64,000 bases of DNA, taken from positions 103,645 through 167,644 of the forward strand of contig CAYIYM010000002.1 in assembly GCA_964367685.1 (NCBI GenBank). Reading direction: 5' to 3'. This stretch comes from CAUPWF01 sp964367685 (GTDB taxonomy: Bacteria; Bacillota; Clostridia; Lachnospirales; Lachnospiraceae). A program made the position numbers and the translations under genes. Below the pieces are notes generated by a model. That model had not been told where the DNA came from. It was given only the letters and a program-made list of their open reading frames with translations, and did no database searches. Of the stretch, positions 1-10,714 are shown one piece after another. Positions within the stretch are counted from its first letter, which is position 1, and each line of letters starts with the position of its first letter.

Positions 1-1467
1 AATCTAGGAATTCAAGCTTATAAACGAAGTATGGGAATGTTATATATAAAATCTGTTTATGATGTATTGGGTAGAGAAGCGATTGATCATGTAAATTTAC
101 TCTTTGCCGTAAGTACAGGATACTATACTTTAATTAACGGACGTGTAGATATAAATCAAAATGTGATTGACCAAATTACCGCTCGAATGAAAGAGTTGAT
201 TGAAAAAGATCTGCCAATTACGAAACGTAGCGTTCATACAGATGAAGCACTTCAGTTATTTAATGAGTATGAAATGAACGATAAAGAGAAATTATTCAAT
301 TATAGAAGAGTGTCTAGAGTGAATCTCTACAAAATTGATGATTTTGAAGATTATTATTATGGATATATGGTTCCTTCTACAGGATTATTGAAATGGTTTC
401 AGCTCATACCATTTGAAGGAGGGATTGTCCTACAAATGCCACGAAGAGAAGAACCGAGAGTTGTTCCAGCGTTTGAACCGCGTGAGAAATTATTCCGTGT
501 TCAATACGATGCAATAAAGTGGGGGAATATATTAGGTATTAATACAGTTGGTGAGTTAAATGAGTGCATTACAAAATCAGATGTGCGCGAATTGATTCTA
601 GTACAAGAGGCTAAACAAGAAAAGAGGATTGCTGAAATTGCAGGTGAAATTGCGAAGATGAAAGAAAAAAAATTCATCTTAATTGCCGGACCATCATCCT
701 CAGGTAAAACAACTTTTTCCCATCGATTATCAGTGCAGCTTAGAGTGAATGGTGTGATACCACATCCAATTGCAGTGGATAATTATTTTGTGAATCGTGT
801 AGAAACTCCATTAGATGAAAATGGTATGCCAAATTATGAATGCTTAGAAGCAATTGATGTTGATAAGTTTAATGAAGATTTGACGTCCTTATTAAAAGGC
901 GAAGAAGTGGAATTACCTACATTTAATTTTAAAACAGGTTGCCGCGAATACAACGGCAATAAGTTAAAATTAAAAGAAGGAGAAGTTTTGGTAATTGAGG
1001 GAATTCATGGGTTAAATGATGAATTAACGAGAGATTTGCCAATGGAAAACAAATACAAAATTTATATCAGTGCATTAACTCAATTAAATATTGATGAGCA
1101 CAACAGAATACCAACTACAGATGGACGTTTAATTAGACGAATGGTAAGGGATGCAAGAACAAGAGGAGCTTCTGGTAAAAAAACCATAGGAATGTGGAAT
1201 TCTGTGCGTCGCGGCGAAGAAGATTATATCTTCCCGTTCCAAGAATCAGCAGATGTGATGTTTAACTCAGCCCTGATTTATGAGTTGGCTGTGTTAAAGC
1301 AATTTGCAGAACCAATTTTATTTGGAATAGAAAAAGATTGTCCAGAATATTTAGAAGCAAAAAGGTTATTGAAATTTTTGGATTATTTTGTAGGTATTCC
1401 AACAGATTATATCCCAATGAACTCCCTGTTAAAGGAATTCGTTGGGAATGGATGTTTTGAGATTTAG
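1..1467 (+). CDS. Nucleoside (uridine-type) kinase with ThrRS-like N-terminal domain, 5'-truncated
   Basis: The reading frame is open from base 1, so the gene begins outside the window; the first in-window ATG (31) is internal. The visible N-terminal part (about the first 200 residues) resembles the threonyl-tRNA synthetase-like second domain found in a fused kinase family of Clostridia. The C-terminal half is a P-loop uridine kinase/phosphoribulokinase domain with GPSSSGKTT near residue 220, an AVDNYFV segment and the IEGIHGLND acidic motif. The expected role is ATP-dependent phosphorylation of a nucleoside, probably uridine or cytidine, in the cytoplasm; the substrate is inferred. Family members are usually about 550 residues, so roughly 60-70 are missing. 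Its stop overlaps the end of the convergent rluA-like gene by four bases. Confidence 0.85.
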   Translation, partial: NLGIQAYKRSMGMLYIKSVYDVLGREAIDHVNLLFAVSTGYYTLINGRVDINQNVIDQITARMKELIEKDLPITKRSVHTDEALQLFNEYEMNDKEKLFNYRRVSRVNLYKIDDFEDYYYGYMVPSTGLLKWFQLIPFEGGIVLQMPRREEPRVVPAFEPREKLFRVQYDAIKWGNILGINTVGELNECITKSDVRELILVQEAKQEKRIAEIAGEIAKMKEKKFILIAGPSSSGKTTFSHRLSVQLRVNGVIPHPIAVDNYFVNRVETPLDENGMPNYECLEAIDVDKFNEDLTSLLKGEEVELPTFNFKTGCREYNGNKLKLKEGEVLVIEGIHGLNDELTRDLPMENKYKIYISALTQLNIDEHNRIPTTDGRLIRRMVRDARTRGASGKKTIGMWNSVRRGEEDYIFPFQESADVMFNSALIYELAVLKQFAEPILFGIEKDCPEYLEAKRLLKFLDYFVGIPTDYIPMNSLLKEFVGNGCFEI

Positions 1468-2342
1468 AAAAACAAATTCATATCATTAGGCAAAGGGACT
1501 TCAAATTGAAGTTCCTTTTTTGTAATTGGATGTGTAAATTCTAATCGATGTGAATGTAAGGCCTGACGTTTAATAATGGAATAATCTGGGTTATATAGAA
1601 AATCTCCTGGAAGTGGATGTCCTATATGTTTCATATGAACGCGAATTTGATGAGTTCGCCCAGTGTCTAATTGTAATGATACGAGAGAGTACCCATTCTT
1701 ATATTCTATTTTCTGGCAGTGTGTACATGCAAATGTTCCTCTGCATATATCAACAACACGCTCTATAGTGGAATCCATTTTTCGTGCAATGGGAGCAGTA
1801 ATAGTACAAGATTCCACATCACCTGTTGCAATTGCTAAGTAGGTTCTCTTGATTTCCTTGTTTCCGACCATCTTTGAAAGAAGTGCCCCGCTATAAGCGT
1901 GTTTTGCTAATATAAGAAGACCTGAAGTATCGCGATCAAGTCGATTAATGCAGCGGTACACAAAAGGTTCGTTCTTGTTTTTGTAGTACCACGCTACTGC
2001 ATTTGCAAGGGTATTTTCGTGATTCCCTTGGGAAGGATGAATGGGAACATTAGCTTCCTTATTAATGACCATGAGATCATCGTCTTCATAAACGATATCT
2101 AATTGTAGATTTACTGGAAGAATCTGTTCAGAGGTGGATTCCTCAGTAATTTGTATGGTAAGTTTATCTCCTGGTAGTAGCAAGTCACGAGTATAGGCCC
2201 AACTATCATTTCGCATAATTCCCTTTGTAGTACGCTTAAGTTGTGCGATTAAGGACTGAGAATAATGATGGTTTTTGAGAAATTGATGTATGCTTATTGG
2301 TGCACCTTCGTTGGAAATATTGTATTCGAGAGTTCGTTTCAT
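1464..2342 (-). CDS. RluA-family rRNA/tRNA pseudouridine synthase
   Basis: This 292-residue protein should isomerise specific uridines in rRNA or tRNA to pseudouridine. An N-terminal S4-like region (about residues 1-75) precedes the catalytic domain, which carries the hallmark motif NRLDRDTSGLLILAK around residue 135 with its catalytic aspartate. The distal GRTHQIRVHMKHIGHPLPGD motif is also intact. The length fits the RluA/RluD group. It is transcribed alone, away from the L,D-transpeptidase gene and convergent with the kinase gene. The exact target uridine cannot be told from the sequence. One cysteine pair (CTHC) in the middle is not a family hallmark. Confidence 0.9.
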   Translation of the reverse strand: MKRTLEYNISNEGAPISIHQFLKNHHYSQSLIAQLKRTTKGIMRNDSWAYTRDLLLPGDKLTIQITEESTSEQILPVNLQLDIVYEDDDLMVINKEANVPIHPSQGNHENTLANAVAWYYKNKNEPFVYRCINRLDRDTSGLLILAKHAYSGALLSKMVGNKEIKRTYLAIATGDVESCTITAPIARKMDSTIERVVDICRGTFACTHCQKIEYKNGYSLVSLQLDTGRTHQIRVHMKHIGHPLPGDFLYNPDYSIIKRQALHSHRLEFTHPITKKELQFEVPLPNDMNLFF

Positions 2343-2458
2343 AATATAATCACCTTATTTCTTTCTAGATAGAATATTACATTTATATTACACTTTTTTC
2401 TGTACTTTTAAAAGCCTCTATATTATAATAAAAGTTATGAGTATTAAGGAGGATGTCC

Positions 2459-4242
2459 ATGAAAGATAAAGATGAAAAGAAAGTGGTAAGTGCTGAATCT
2501 GAGCAAGAAAATCTTGAGGTGTCTACAGAAGAAGCCGAAGTTGCAGTAAAAGCAGAGAAGACAGAAGAGACAGAAAAGACAGAAGAAACAGATATCGAAG
2601 AGGATTTAGAAGAAGGCTTAGAAGNNNNNNNNNNNNNNNNNNNNNNNNNNNNNNNNNNNNNNNNNNNNNNNNNNNNNNNNNNNNNNNNNNNNNNNNNNNN
2701 NNNNNNNNNNNNNNNNNNNNNNNNACAGAAAAGACAGAAGAAACAGATATCGAAGAGGATTTAGAAGAAGGCTTAGAAGAATTCTCAGAACTTGAGATTC
2801 AAGTGACAGATCATACGAAGGTAGTGGATGAAATTGTCCCAGTTGAAAAGAAAAAAATAGGAAAGAAGATTGCGAAAGGATTCGGTATTTTTATCCTCGT
2901 AATTGCAGGTCTTTATCTTGCAGTATCTGCCTTCTTTTCTCAATTCTTTTTCTATGACACTGAGATTAATGGCGAAGATGTATCCTTTATGAATATCAGC
3001 AAAGTGAGAGAACTTCAAGCAGAAGGGTTAAAGGATTATCAGATTACATTAGAAGGAAGCGATGGTGTTACAGATGTGATACTAGGAGCAGATATAGATG
3101 TGACATATCAAAATGATGATCAGATAGAAAAGATTCTTAAAAAGCAGAACCCATTCTTATGGCCTGAGATGTTTATGGAATCACGAGAAGGTGAAACGAT
3201 AGTACATGCAACATATGATGAGGCGAAGTTAGAGGAAAAAATAAACGGTCTTGAAGTGATGGTAGAAGCTAACTGGACTGAACCACAAGATGCCTATCCA
3301 GACGTGGTAGGAGATAAATTCGAGATAATTCCAGAACAATATGGAACAAAAATCAATCGCGATAATTTAAAGGCGAAAATCGGGGAGTTTGTAAGTTCTA
3401 CGAAAGATACATTAGTACTTCTTGATAATGATGTGTATCAAATTGCAAATTATACCCAAGAATCACAAGAATTAATTGATTTAACAGCAGAATTGAATAA
3501 GTATGCTGCCGCAACAATTACTTATCCTGAAGGATATAAGGTAGATGCTGAAGTTATGTCATCTTGGTTAACATACAACGATCAATTTGAAGTAACCTTG
3601 TCAGAAGACAAAGTGAGAGAATACGTAGCTACTCAGGCAAGTACTATTGATACAGTTGGTACTACTCGAACATTTACCGCTCCAAACGGAAGAGAAGTTA
3701 CAGCTTCTGGAGGAACATACGGATGGCGTATGGATCAAGAGGCAGAAGTAGCAATGTTATTAGAGAACTTAAGAGGCGGAGTTCCAGTAGAGAGAGAATA
3801 TCAATACTCTAGAAGAGCACACGCTTATGCAAAAGATGGAATTGATTGGGGAAATACGTATATAGAAATCGATATCGGTGCTCAAAAAGTTTATATAGTG
3901 AAGGATGGCCAAGTTGTTCACGAAACAAACACAGTAACGGGAGATATATCTGATGGAAATGGTACGCCAGAAGGAATTTTCCAATTGACTTATAAGACAA
4001 CAAATGCTGTACTACGTGGAGACAGATTACCAGATGGAAGTTATTCATACGAATCGCCAGTAAAATTCTGGATGCCTTTCAATGGTGGAATTGGTCTACA
4101 TGATGCATCATGGCGTTCAACATTTGGCGGTTCCATTTACAGAACAAATGGTTCTCATGGTTGTATTAATCTTCCATATAATAGTGCGAAAGAGATTTAC
4201 AACTTTATTGAAGCAGATACACCAATCATTTGCCATTTTTAA
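2459..4242 (+). CDS. L,D-transpeptidase (YkuD) with peptidoglycan-binding domain, interrupted by assembly gap
   Basis: Predicted membrane-anchored wall cross-linking enzyme forming 3-3 peptide bridges. The start is the ATG at 2459 because AAGGAGG (2446-2452) sits six bases upstream; the ATG at 2453 directly abuts it. Domains in order: a Glu/Lys/Thr-rich acidic cytoplasmic tail, one transmembrane helix (sequence near 2865-2945), a peptidoglycan-binding-type region, and a C-terminal YkuD domain ending with SHGCINLP, which contains the catalytic Cys and His. A 100-N gap (2625-2724) lies in the acidic tail and puts the two halves in different frames. The 55 bases on either side of the gap are identical, and merging them restores one frame of about 542 residues. 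The break is therefore an assembly artefact, not a pseudogene. Confidence 0.88.
2570..2779 (+). repeat. 55-bp identical sequence on both edges of the gap
   Basis: Bases 2570-2624 and 2725-2779 are identical over all 55 positions, and each copy ends or starts exactly at the gap edge. That is what two contigs sharing a k-mer overlap (k = 55) look like. A genuine tandem repeat too long for the reads could give the same picture. The segment encodes a TEK/TEET-rich acidic stretch with internal short repeats, which favours assembler ambiguity. Confidence 0.9.
2625..2724. other. Assembly gap of exactly 100 N
   Basis: There are exactly 100 unknown bases, the conventional size for a gap of unknown length. 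It falls inside the acidic N-terminal tail of the L,D-transpeptidase gene. Confidence 0.99.
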
Positions 4243-4277
4243 AATGAATTTGATTTAGAAGAATAAAAGGAAAACAT

Positions 4278-5405
<1,128 letters not shown>

Positions 5406-5408
5406 TTC

Positions 5409-5437
5409 TTGCATAATAATGTAATATTGTGTATGAT
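5409..5437 (+). promoter_or_regulatory. Candidate sigma-A promoter for yajC
   Basis: TTGCAT (5409-5414) and TATGAT (5432-5437) are separated by 17 bases and lie about 40 bases before the yajC start. Confidence 0.5.
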
Positions 5438-5476
5438 ATTCATTAGTGAACAAAGAGTTTTAGGAGGAGAGATAGT

Positions 5477-5770
5477 ATGTTAGCAACAACAGCTTTAGGA
5501 AGTGCAAGTGTATTAATTATTTATGTATTGATATTTGGTGGATTTTGGTTTTTGATTATGCGTCCACAAAAGAAAGAACAAAAAAGAATTGCAGCGATGA
5601 TTGCAGATGTAGTGAGTGGAGACACAATTTTAACTACAAGCGGATTTTATGGCGTAGTAATCGATGTTACAGATACAGACGTAATCGTAGAATTTGGTAA
5701 CAATAAGAATTGTCGTATCCCAATGCAGAAATCGGCAATTGCTCAAGTTGAAAAAGCAAATCAAGAATAA
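5477..5770 (+). CDS. yajC: Preprotein translocase subunit YajC
   Basis: A 97-residue protein with one N-terminal membrane helix (about residues 8-27) followed by the family signature MRPQKKEQKR. The cytoplasmic part is a small beta-rich domain with TTSGFYGVV. YajC accompanies SecD/SecF and the SecYEG channel in protein export, but secD and secF are not in the window. A strong ribosome-binding site (AGGAGG) lies seven to eight bases before the ATG. An intrinsic terminator follows directly, so yajC ends its transcript. Confidence 0.95.
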   Translation: MLATTALGSASVLIIYVLIFGGFWFLIMRPQKKEQKRIAAMIADVVSGDTILTTSGFYGVVIDVTDTDVIVEFGNNKNCRIPMQKSAIAQVEKANQE

Positions 5771-5779
5771 TACAAAATA

Positions 5780-5821
5780 CCCCACAAAGATGAGAAATTA
5801 CTTGTTTTTTGTGGGGTTTTG
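5780..5821 (+). terminator. Intrinsic terminator after yajC
   Basis: CCCCACAAA (5780-5788) pairs perfectly with TTTGTGGGG (5808-5816) and is followed by TTTTG. It separates yajC from the leuB-ilvD-ilvB group. Confidence 0.85.
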
Positions 5822-5949
5822 TTATAATGAAATTGTACAAAATATAAATCGCAAATAGTAGAACTGTATCACTTTTACGTGGTAAAGGGTTGAAATCGAA
5901 GAGTAAATAGTATATCATATATAGATAGTGCAAAATGGAGGGGAAGTTT

Positions 5950-7035
5950 ATGAATTTGAATTTAGGGATAATTAAAGGTGATGGAATCGGACCAGAAATT
6001 GTTAATGAGGCAATGAAGGTTATAGATCAAGTTGGATTATTATATGGATTTACATCTGAATATACAGAATTATTATTAGGTGGTGCTTCTATCGACGTTC
6101 ATGGGATTCCGTTAACGGATGAAACAGTAGCAAGTGCAAAAGAATGTGATGCAATCTTAATGGGGTCTATTGGAGGTGATACAAATACATCACCTTGGTA
6201 TCAATTGGAGCCAGCAAAACGTCCAGAGGCAGGATTGCTCAGGATAAGGAAAGAGTTGCAATTATTTGCAAATCTGAGACCAGCAGTACTCTATGATGAG
6301 TTAAAGGGAGCTTGTCCATTAAAGGAGGAAATCACAGAAGGTGGTTTCGATATGATGATAATTCGAGAATTAACAGGTGGATTATATTTTGGAGAGAGAA
6401 AAACCGAAGAAGTAGAAGGTGTCATGACAGCCTTTGATTCTCTTACATATAATGAAGATGAAATAAGAAGAATTGCTATTCGTGCATTTGATGTGGCAAG
6501 AAAAAGAGCTAAGAAAGTAATCAGTGTTGATAAGGCGAATGTGCTAGATACGTCAAGATTGTGGAGAAAAATAGTGAATGAGGTTGCAGCTACCTACTCG
6601 GATGTAGAAGTAGAGCATATGTTGGTTGACAATTGTGCAATGCAATTAGTGAGAAATCCAAGACAATTTGATGTCATCCTAACTGAAAATATGTTTGGAG
6701 ATATTCTCTCAGATGAAGCAAGTATGATTACAGGCTCTATTGGAATGCTAGCATCAGCAAGTTTAAATGAAACAAAATTTGGTCTTTATGAGCCAAGTGG
6801 TGGTTCGGCTCCTGATATTGCTGGAAAGGGAATAGCGAATCCAATAGCAACCATTTTATCAGCAGCAATGATGTTAAGATATACATTTGATTTAGATAAT
6901 GCAGCAACTGCAATCGAAGAAGCTGTGGTACAAGTTCTTCGCGATGGATATAGAACAATTGATATTATGTCAGAGGGATTTGAGTTAGTAGGAACAGAGA
7001 AAATGGGAGATTTAATCTGTCAGAGACTAAAATAA
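5950..7035 (+). CDS. leuB: 3-isopropylmalate dehydrogenase
   Basis: NAD-dependent oxidative decarboxylation of 3-isopropylmalate in leucine synthesis. The start is the ATG at 5950, since GGAGGGG (5937-5943) stands six bases upstream; an in-frame ATG at 5935 overlaps that site. The 361-residue protein has GDGIGPEI at the N-terminus, the ELTGGLYFG substrate loop, the VDKANVLDTSRLWR helix and an NMFGDILSDEAS metal-binding segment. The GGSAPDIAGKGIANPIA cofactor motif completes the set. leuB, ilvD and ilvB are spaced by about 50 bases each and probably form one transcript for branched-chain amino acids. Confidence 0.96.
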   Translation: MNLNLGIIKGDGIGPEIVNEAMKVIDQVGLLYGFTSEYTELLLGGASIDVHGIPLTDETVASAKECDAILMGSIGGDTNTSPWYQLEPAKRPEAGLLRIRKELQLFANLRPAVLYDELKGACPLKEEITEGGFDMMIIRELTGGLYFGERKTEEVEGVMTAFDSLTYNEDEIRRIAIRAFDVARKRAKKVISVDKANVLDTSRLWRKIVNEVAATYSDVEVEHMLVDNCAMQLVRNPRQFDVILTENMFGDILSDEASMITGSIGMLASASLNETKFGLYEPSGGSAPDIAGKGIANPIATILSAAMMLRYTFDLDNAATAIEEAVVQVLRDGYRTIDIMSEGFELVGTEKMGDLICQRLK

Positions 7036-7086
7036 AACGATAAAGAGAAAATAAATAGTTAGAATTAGTAGAAAGAGAGAAATAAT

Positions 7087-8757
7087 ATGAAAAGCGATCA
7101 CGTGAAAAAGGGAATTGGTCAGGCACCACATAGATCATTATTCAATGCACTTGGATATACACAAGAAGAGATGGATAAGCCGCTTGTAGGTATTGTAAGT
7201 TCATACAATGAAATTGTTCCAGGGCATATTAATCTAGATAAAATAACAGATGCGGTAAAGATGGGGGTTGCTATGGCTGGAGGAACACCTGTCATGGTAC
7301 CTGCAATTGCCGTGTGTGACGGAATAGCTATGGGACATGTGGGAATGAAATACTCATTGGTTACAAGAGATTTAATTGCGGATTCAACAGAATCAGTAGC
7401 TATTGCACATCAATTTGATGCATTAGTAATGATTCCAAATTGTGATAAAAATGTTCCTGGCCTTTTGATGGCGGCAGCAAGAATTGATGTGCCAACAATC
7501 TTCGTTAGTGGTGGACCAATGTTAGCGGGGAAAATTAAAGGAAAGAAGAAAAGTTTATCGAATATGTTCGAAGCAGTGGGAGCACATGCAGCTGGTAAGA
7601 TGACAGAGGAAGAGGTCTACGAATATGAGAATAAAGTATGTCCAACATGCGGATCATGTTCGGGAATGTACACAGCAAATAGTATGAACTGCTTAACAGA
7701 AGTTCTAGGAATGGGATTAAAAGGAAATGGAACAATTCCTGCTGTATATTCGGAGAGAATTCGCCTTGCAAAACATGCAGGTATGCAAGTTATGGAGTTG
7801 TATAGAAAAGGAATTAAGCCAAGTGATATTATGACAAAAGAAGCAATGATTAATGCATTGACTGTCGATATGGCATTAGGATGTTCTACAAATAGTATGC
7901 TACATTTACCAGCTATTGCACATGAAATTGGTATGGATTTCGAAATAGATTTTGCTAATCCAATCAGTGAAAAAACGCCAAATCTATGTCACCTAGCACC
8001 AGCAGGGGATACACACATGGAAGACTTAAATGATGCAGGTGGTGTTTATGCAGTGATGAATGAATTGAGTAAGAAGGATTTACTGAACTTAGATTGTATG
8101 ACTGTTACAGGAAAAACTGTAGGAGAGAATATTAAGTATGCTTATAATTTGGATCCGGAAGTAATTCGCCCAATTGAGAACCCTTACAGTGAAACAGGAG
8201 GTATTGCAGTTCTAAAAGGAAATTTGGCACCAGATGGAAGTGTAGTTAAACGCTCGGCAGTTGTTGAGCAAATGCTAGTACACGAAGGTCCAGCTAGAAT
8301 ATTCCATAGTGATGAAGAGGCAACGGAGGCAATTAAAACAGGAAAGATTGTTTCGGGAGATGTTATTGTAATTCGCTATGAAGGCCCTAAGGGTGGTCCA
8401 GGAATGAGAGAGATGCTTAATCCTACATCTGCAATTGCAGGATATGGGTTAGGAGAATCGGTTGCTTTAATCACAGATGGTAGATTTAGTGGAGCATCAC
8501 GTGGAGCGTCTATAGGACACGTATCTCCAGAAGCGGCAGTAGGAGGACCAATTGCCCTGGTTGAAGAAGGTGATATTATAAAAATCAATATTCCGGAATT
8601 AAAATTAGAACTAGATGTAAGTGATGAGATTTTAGCGGAGCGTAAAGCGAGGTGGGTGCCACAAGAACCTAAGATTAAAACAGGATACTTAGCACGATAT
8701 GCGTCTATGGTGACATCAGGAAATAGAGGAGCAGTATTAGAAGTACCGAAATTATAG
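7087..8757 (+). CDS. ilvD: Dihydroxy-acid dehydratase
   Basis: Dehydrates 2,3-dihydroxy-isovalerate and its homologue to the keto acids used for valine and isoleucine. The 556 residues match the family. Iron-sulfur ligands are visible in NCDKNVPG (about residue 118) and in CPTCGSCSGMYTANSMN (about residue 190), and the C-terminal GPKGGPGMREM and TDGRFSGASRG motifs are intact. It lies between leuB and ilvB. The ketol-acid reductoisomerase that normally precedes this step (ilvC) is not in the window. Confidence 0.97.
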   Translation: MKSDHVKKGIGQAPHRSLFNALGYTQEEMDKPLVGIVSSYNEIVPGHINLDKITDAVKMGVAMAGGTPVMVPAIAVCDGIAMGHVGMKYSLVTRDLIADSTESVAIAHQFDALVMIPNCDKNVPGLLMAAARIDVPTIFVSGGPMLAGKIKGKKKSLSNMFEAVGAHAAGKMTEEEVYEYENKVCPTCGSCSGMYTANSMNCLTEVLGMGLKGNGTIPAVYSERIRLAKHAGMQVMELYRKGIKPSDIMTKEAMINALTVDMALGCSTNSMLHLPAIAHEIGMDFEIDFANPISEKTPNLCHLAPAGDTHMEDLNDAGGVYAVMNELSKKDLLNLDCMTVTGKTVGENIKYAYNLDPEVIRPIENPYSETGGIAVLKGNLAPDGSVVKRSAVVEQMLVHEGPARIFHSDEEATEAIKTGKIVSGDVIVIRYEGPKGGPGMREMLNPTSAIAGYGLGESVALITDGRFSGASRGASIGHVSPEAAVGGPIALVEEGDIIKINIPELKLELDVSDEILAERKARWVPQEPKIKTGYLARYASMVTSGNRGAVLEVPKL

Positions 8758-8804
8758 TGAAAACAATAATGGAAAAATAATGGTTAGGGTGGAAGGAGAA
8801 TAGC

Positions 8805-10478
8805 ATGCAATTAACAGGATCAGAAATAGTAATACAATGTTTAAAGGAACAAGGTGTGGACACCGTATTTGGATATCCAGGTGGGGCAATTCTTAATTTG
8901 TACGATGCCTTATATGAGCATAGCGATGAAATTACTCATATATTGACTTCTCATGAGCAAGGCGCATCTCATGCTGCAGATGGATATGCAAGAGCGACAG
9001 GAAAAGTAGGTGTTTGTTTCGCAACAAGTGGACCAGGTGCAACTAATTTAGTGACAGGTATAGCTACAGCATATATGGATTCAATCCCAGTTGTTGCCAT
9101 TACATGTAACGTAGGAGTGTCGTTGTTAGGAAAAGACAGCTTTCAAGAGATAGATATTACTGGAATCACCATGCCAATTACAAAACATAATTTTATTGTG
9201 AAGAATGTAGAAGACTTGGCAGTAACTATTCGACGAGCATTTAAAATCGCGAAGAGTGGACGACCTGGCCCAGTGCTAATTGATATTCCCAAAGATGTAA
9301 CAGGAAATCTTGCAGAATTTACCAATGAAGAAAGTATATGCTTCAAGAAATCAGAAGAATGTATTAATGCAAATAGCTTGGAGCAAGCAGTCGAAATGAT
9401 TAAAAAATCAACGAAACCATACATTTTCGTTGGTGGTGGAGCAATCTTATCAAATGCTAGCGAAGAAGTAAATTCCTTTGCTCACTTAATTGATGCACCT
9501 GTAGCAGATTCGCTTATGGGAAAAGGGGCATTTAATGGTGAAGATAAATTATATACAGGTATGCTCGGTATGCACGGAACGAAGACCTCCAATTTAGGTG
9601 TAAGTGATTGTGATTTATTGATTGCAATAGGTGCTAGATTCAGTGACCGTGTTATTGCAAATGCAAAAAAATTCGCAAATAAAGCTCAGATTTTGCATAT
9701 CGATATCGATCCAGCTGAGATTAACAAAAATATCCAAACAGATTGCAATGTTGTAGGGGATGTAAAAGCTGTATTATCAGAATTAATGAAACATATAGAA
9801 CAACAAAGCAATCCAGAGTGGATCGAGAAAATTATGGATTTTAAGAAGAAGTATCCTTTGACATATCCAGCAGATGTATTATCAGGACCATTTGTCGTAG
9901 AGACAATTTATAAGATGACAAAGGGTGATGCTATTATTACAACAGAAGTAGGACAGCACCAAATGTGGGCATCACAGTTCTTTAAGTACACAAAGCCAAG
10001 AACATTCCTTACCTCAGGTGGATTGGGTACCATGGGATATGGACTTGGAGCCTCACTAGGCGCGAAGATGGGAATGCCAAATGAGACTGTTATTAATATT
10101 GCAGGAGATGGTTGTTTTCGAATGAACATGAATGAAATCGCGACAGCTACAAGACATAATATTCCAATTATTCAAGTGGTTGTTAATAATCAGGTGCTAG
10201 GGATGGTTCGACAATGGCAAGCATTGTTCTACAAAGAAAGATACTCAGCGACTGTTTTAGGAGATGGAGTAGATTTTGTGAAGCTTGCAGAAGCTATGGG
10301 TGCAACAGGATATAGAGCAACCACACAAGAAGAATTCAAAGAAGTATTCCAAAAAGCATTGGAACTTGGGAAACCAGTAGTCATTGATTGTCAGATTCAC
10401 AGTGATGAAAAGGTATGGCCAATGGTTGCACCAGGAACATCAATCAGCGAAGTATTTTCAGAGGAAGATTTAAAATAA
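8805..10478 (+). CDS. ilvB: Acetolactate synthase, large (catalytic) subunit
   Basis: Thiamine-diphosphate enzyme joining two pyruvates, or pyruvate and 2-ketobutyrate, at the entry to valine/isoleucine synthesis. The N-terminal domain has the catalytic-glutamate region (TSHEQGASHAADGYARATGK, about residue 48). The C-terminal TPP-binding motif begins GDGCFRMNMNEI (about residue 430). The 557-residue length is normal. A catabolic AlsS type is less likely given the leuB-ilvD context and the QVLGMVRQWQ segment typical of anabolic enzymes. No ilvN/ilvH regulatory subunit follows; a terminator comes next. Confidence 0.93.
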   Translation: MQLTGSEIVIQCLKEQGVDTVFGYPGGAILNLYDALYEHSDEITHILTSHEQGASHAADGYARATGKVGVCFATSGPGATNLVTGIATAYMDSIPVVAITCNVGVSLLGKDSFQEIDITGITMPITKHNFIVKNVEDLAVTIRRAFKIAKSGRPGPVLIDIPKDVTGNLAEFTNEESICFKKSEECINANSLEQAVEMIKKSTKPYIFVGGGAILSNASEEVNSFAHLIDAPVADSLMGKGAFNGEDKLYTGMLGMHGTKTSNLGVSDCDLLIAIGARFSDRVIANAKKFANKAQILHIDIDPAEINKNIQTDCNVVGDVKAVLSELMKHIEQQSNPEWIEKIMDFKKKYPLTYPADVLSGPFVVETIYKMTKGDAIITTEVGQHQMWASQFFKYTKPRTFLTSGGLGTMGYGLGASLGAKMGMPNETVINIAGDGCFRMNMNEIATATRHNIPIIQVVVNNQVLGMVRQWQALFYKERYSATVLGDGVDFVKLAEAMGATGYRATTQEEFKEVFQKALELGKPVVIDCQIHSDEKVWPMVAPGTSISEVFSEEDLK

Positions 10479-10496
10479 GTTTTAATTGTTAAAAAT

Positions 10497-10548
10497 TTTA
10501 GTGCATACTTGATAAACATTAGATTTTCAAGTGTGCACTAAATTTTTT
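10497..10548 (+). terminator. Intrinsic terminator after ilvB
   Basis: A 16-bp stem (10497-10512 with 10527-10542, one G-U pair) is followed by six T. It closes the leuB-ilvD-ilvB group. Confidence 0.88.
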
Positions 10549-10585
10549 GTATCAATATTCAAGCACAATAAAAAAGTATAAGGTG

Positions 10586-10614
10586 TTGAGTTTAGTTATA
10601 AGAATTGTTATACT
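10586..10614 (+). promoter_or_regulatory. Sigma-A promoter of the polysaccharide deacetylase gene
   Basis: TTGAGT (10586-10591), 17 bases, then TATACT (10609-10614). It lies about 100 bases before the start codon. Confidence 0.65.
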
Positions 10615-10714
10615 AAAATTAAATGAATGTTTTATAATTATAATAATTTGAAAATGACGATAGAAGCCATACACACTGATACTTATACGTTCTGATACTT
10701 ATAGAGGGAAATAA

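Noticed and set aside
2453..4242. Frameshifted or pseudogenised L,D-transpeptidase
   Set aside because: The frame break is caused by a 100-N placeholder; collapsing the identical 55-base edges restores one frame.
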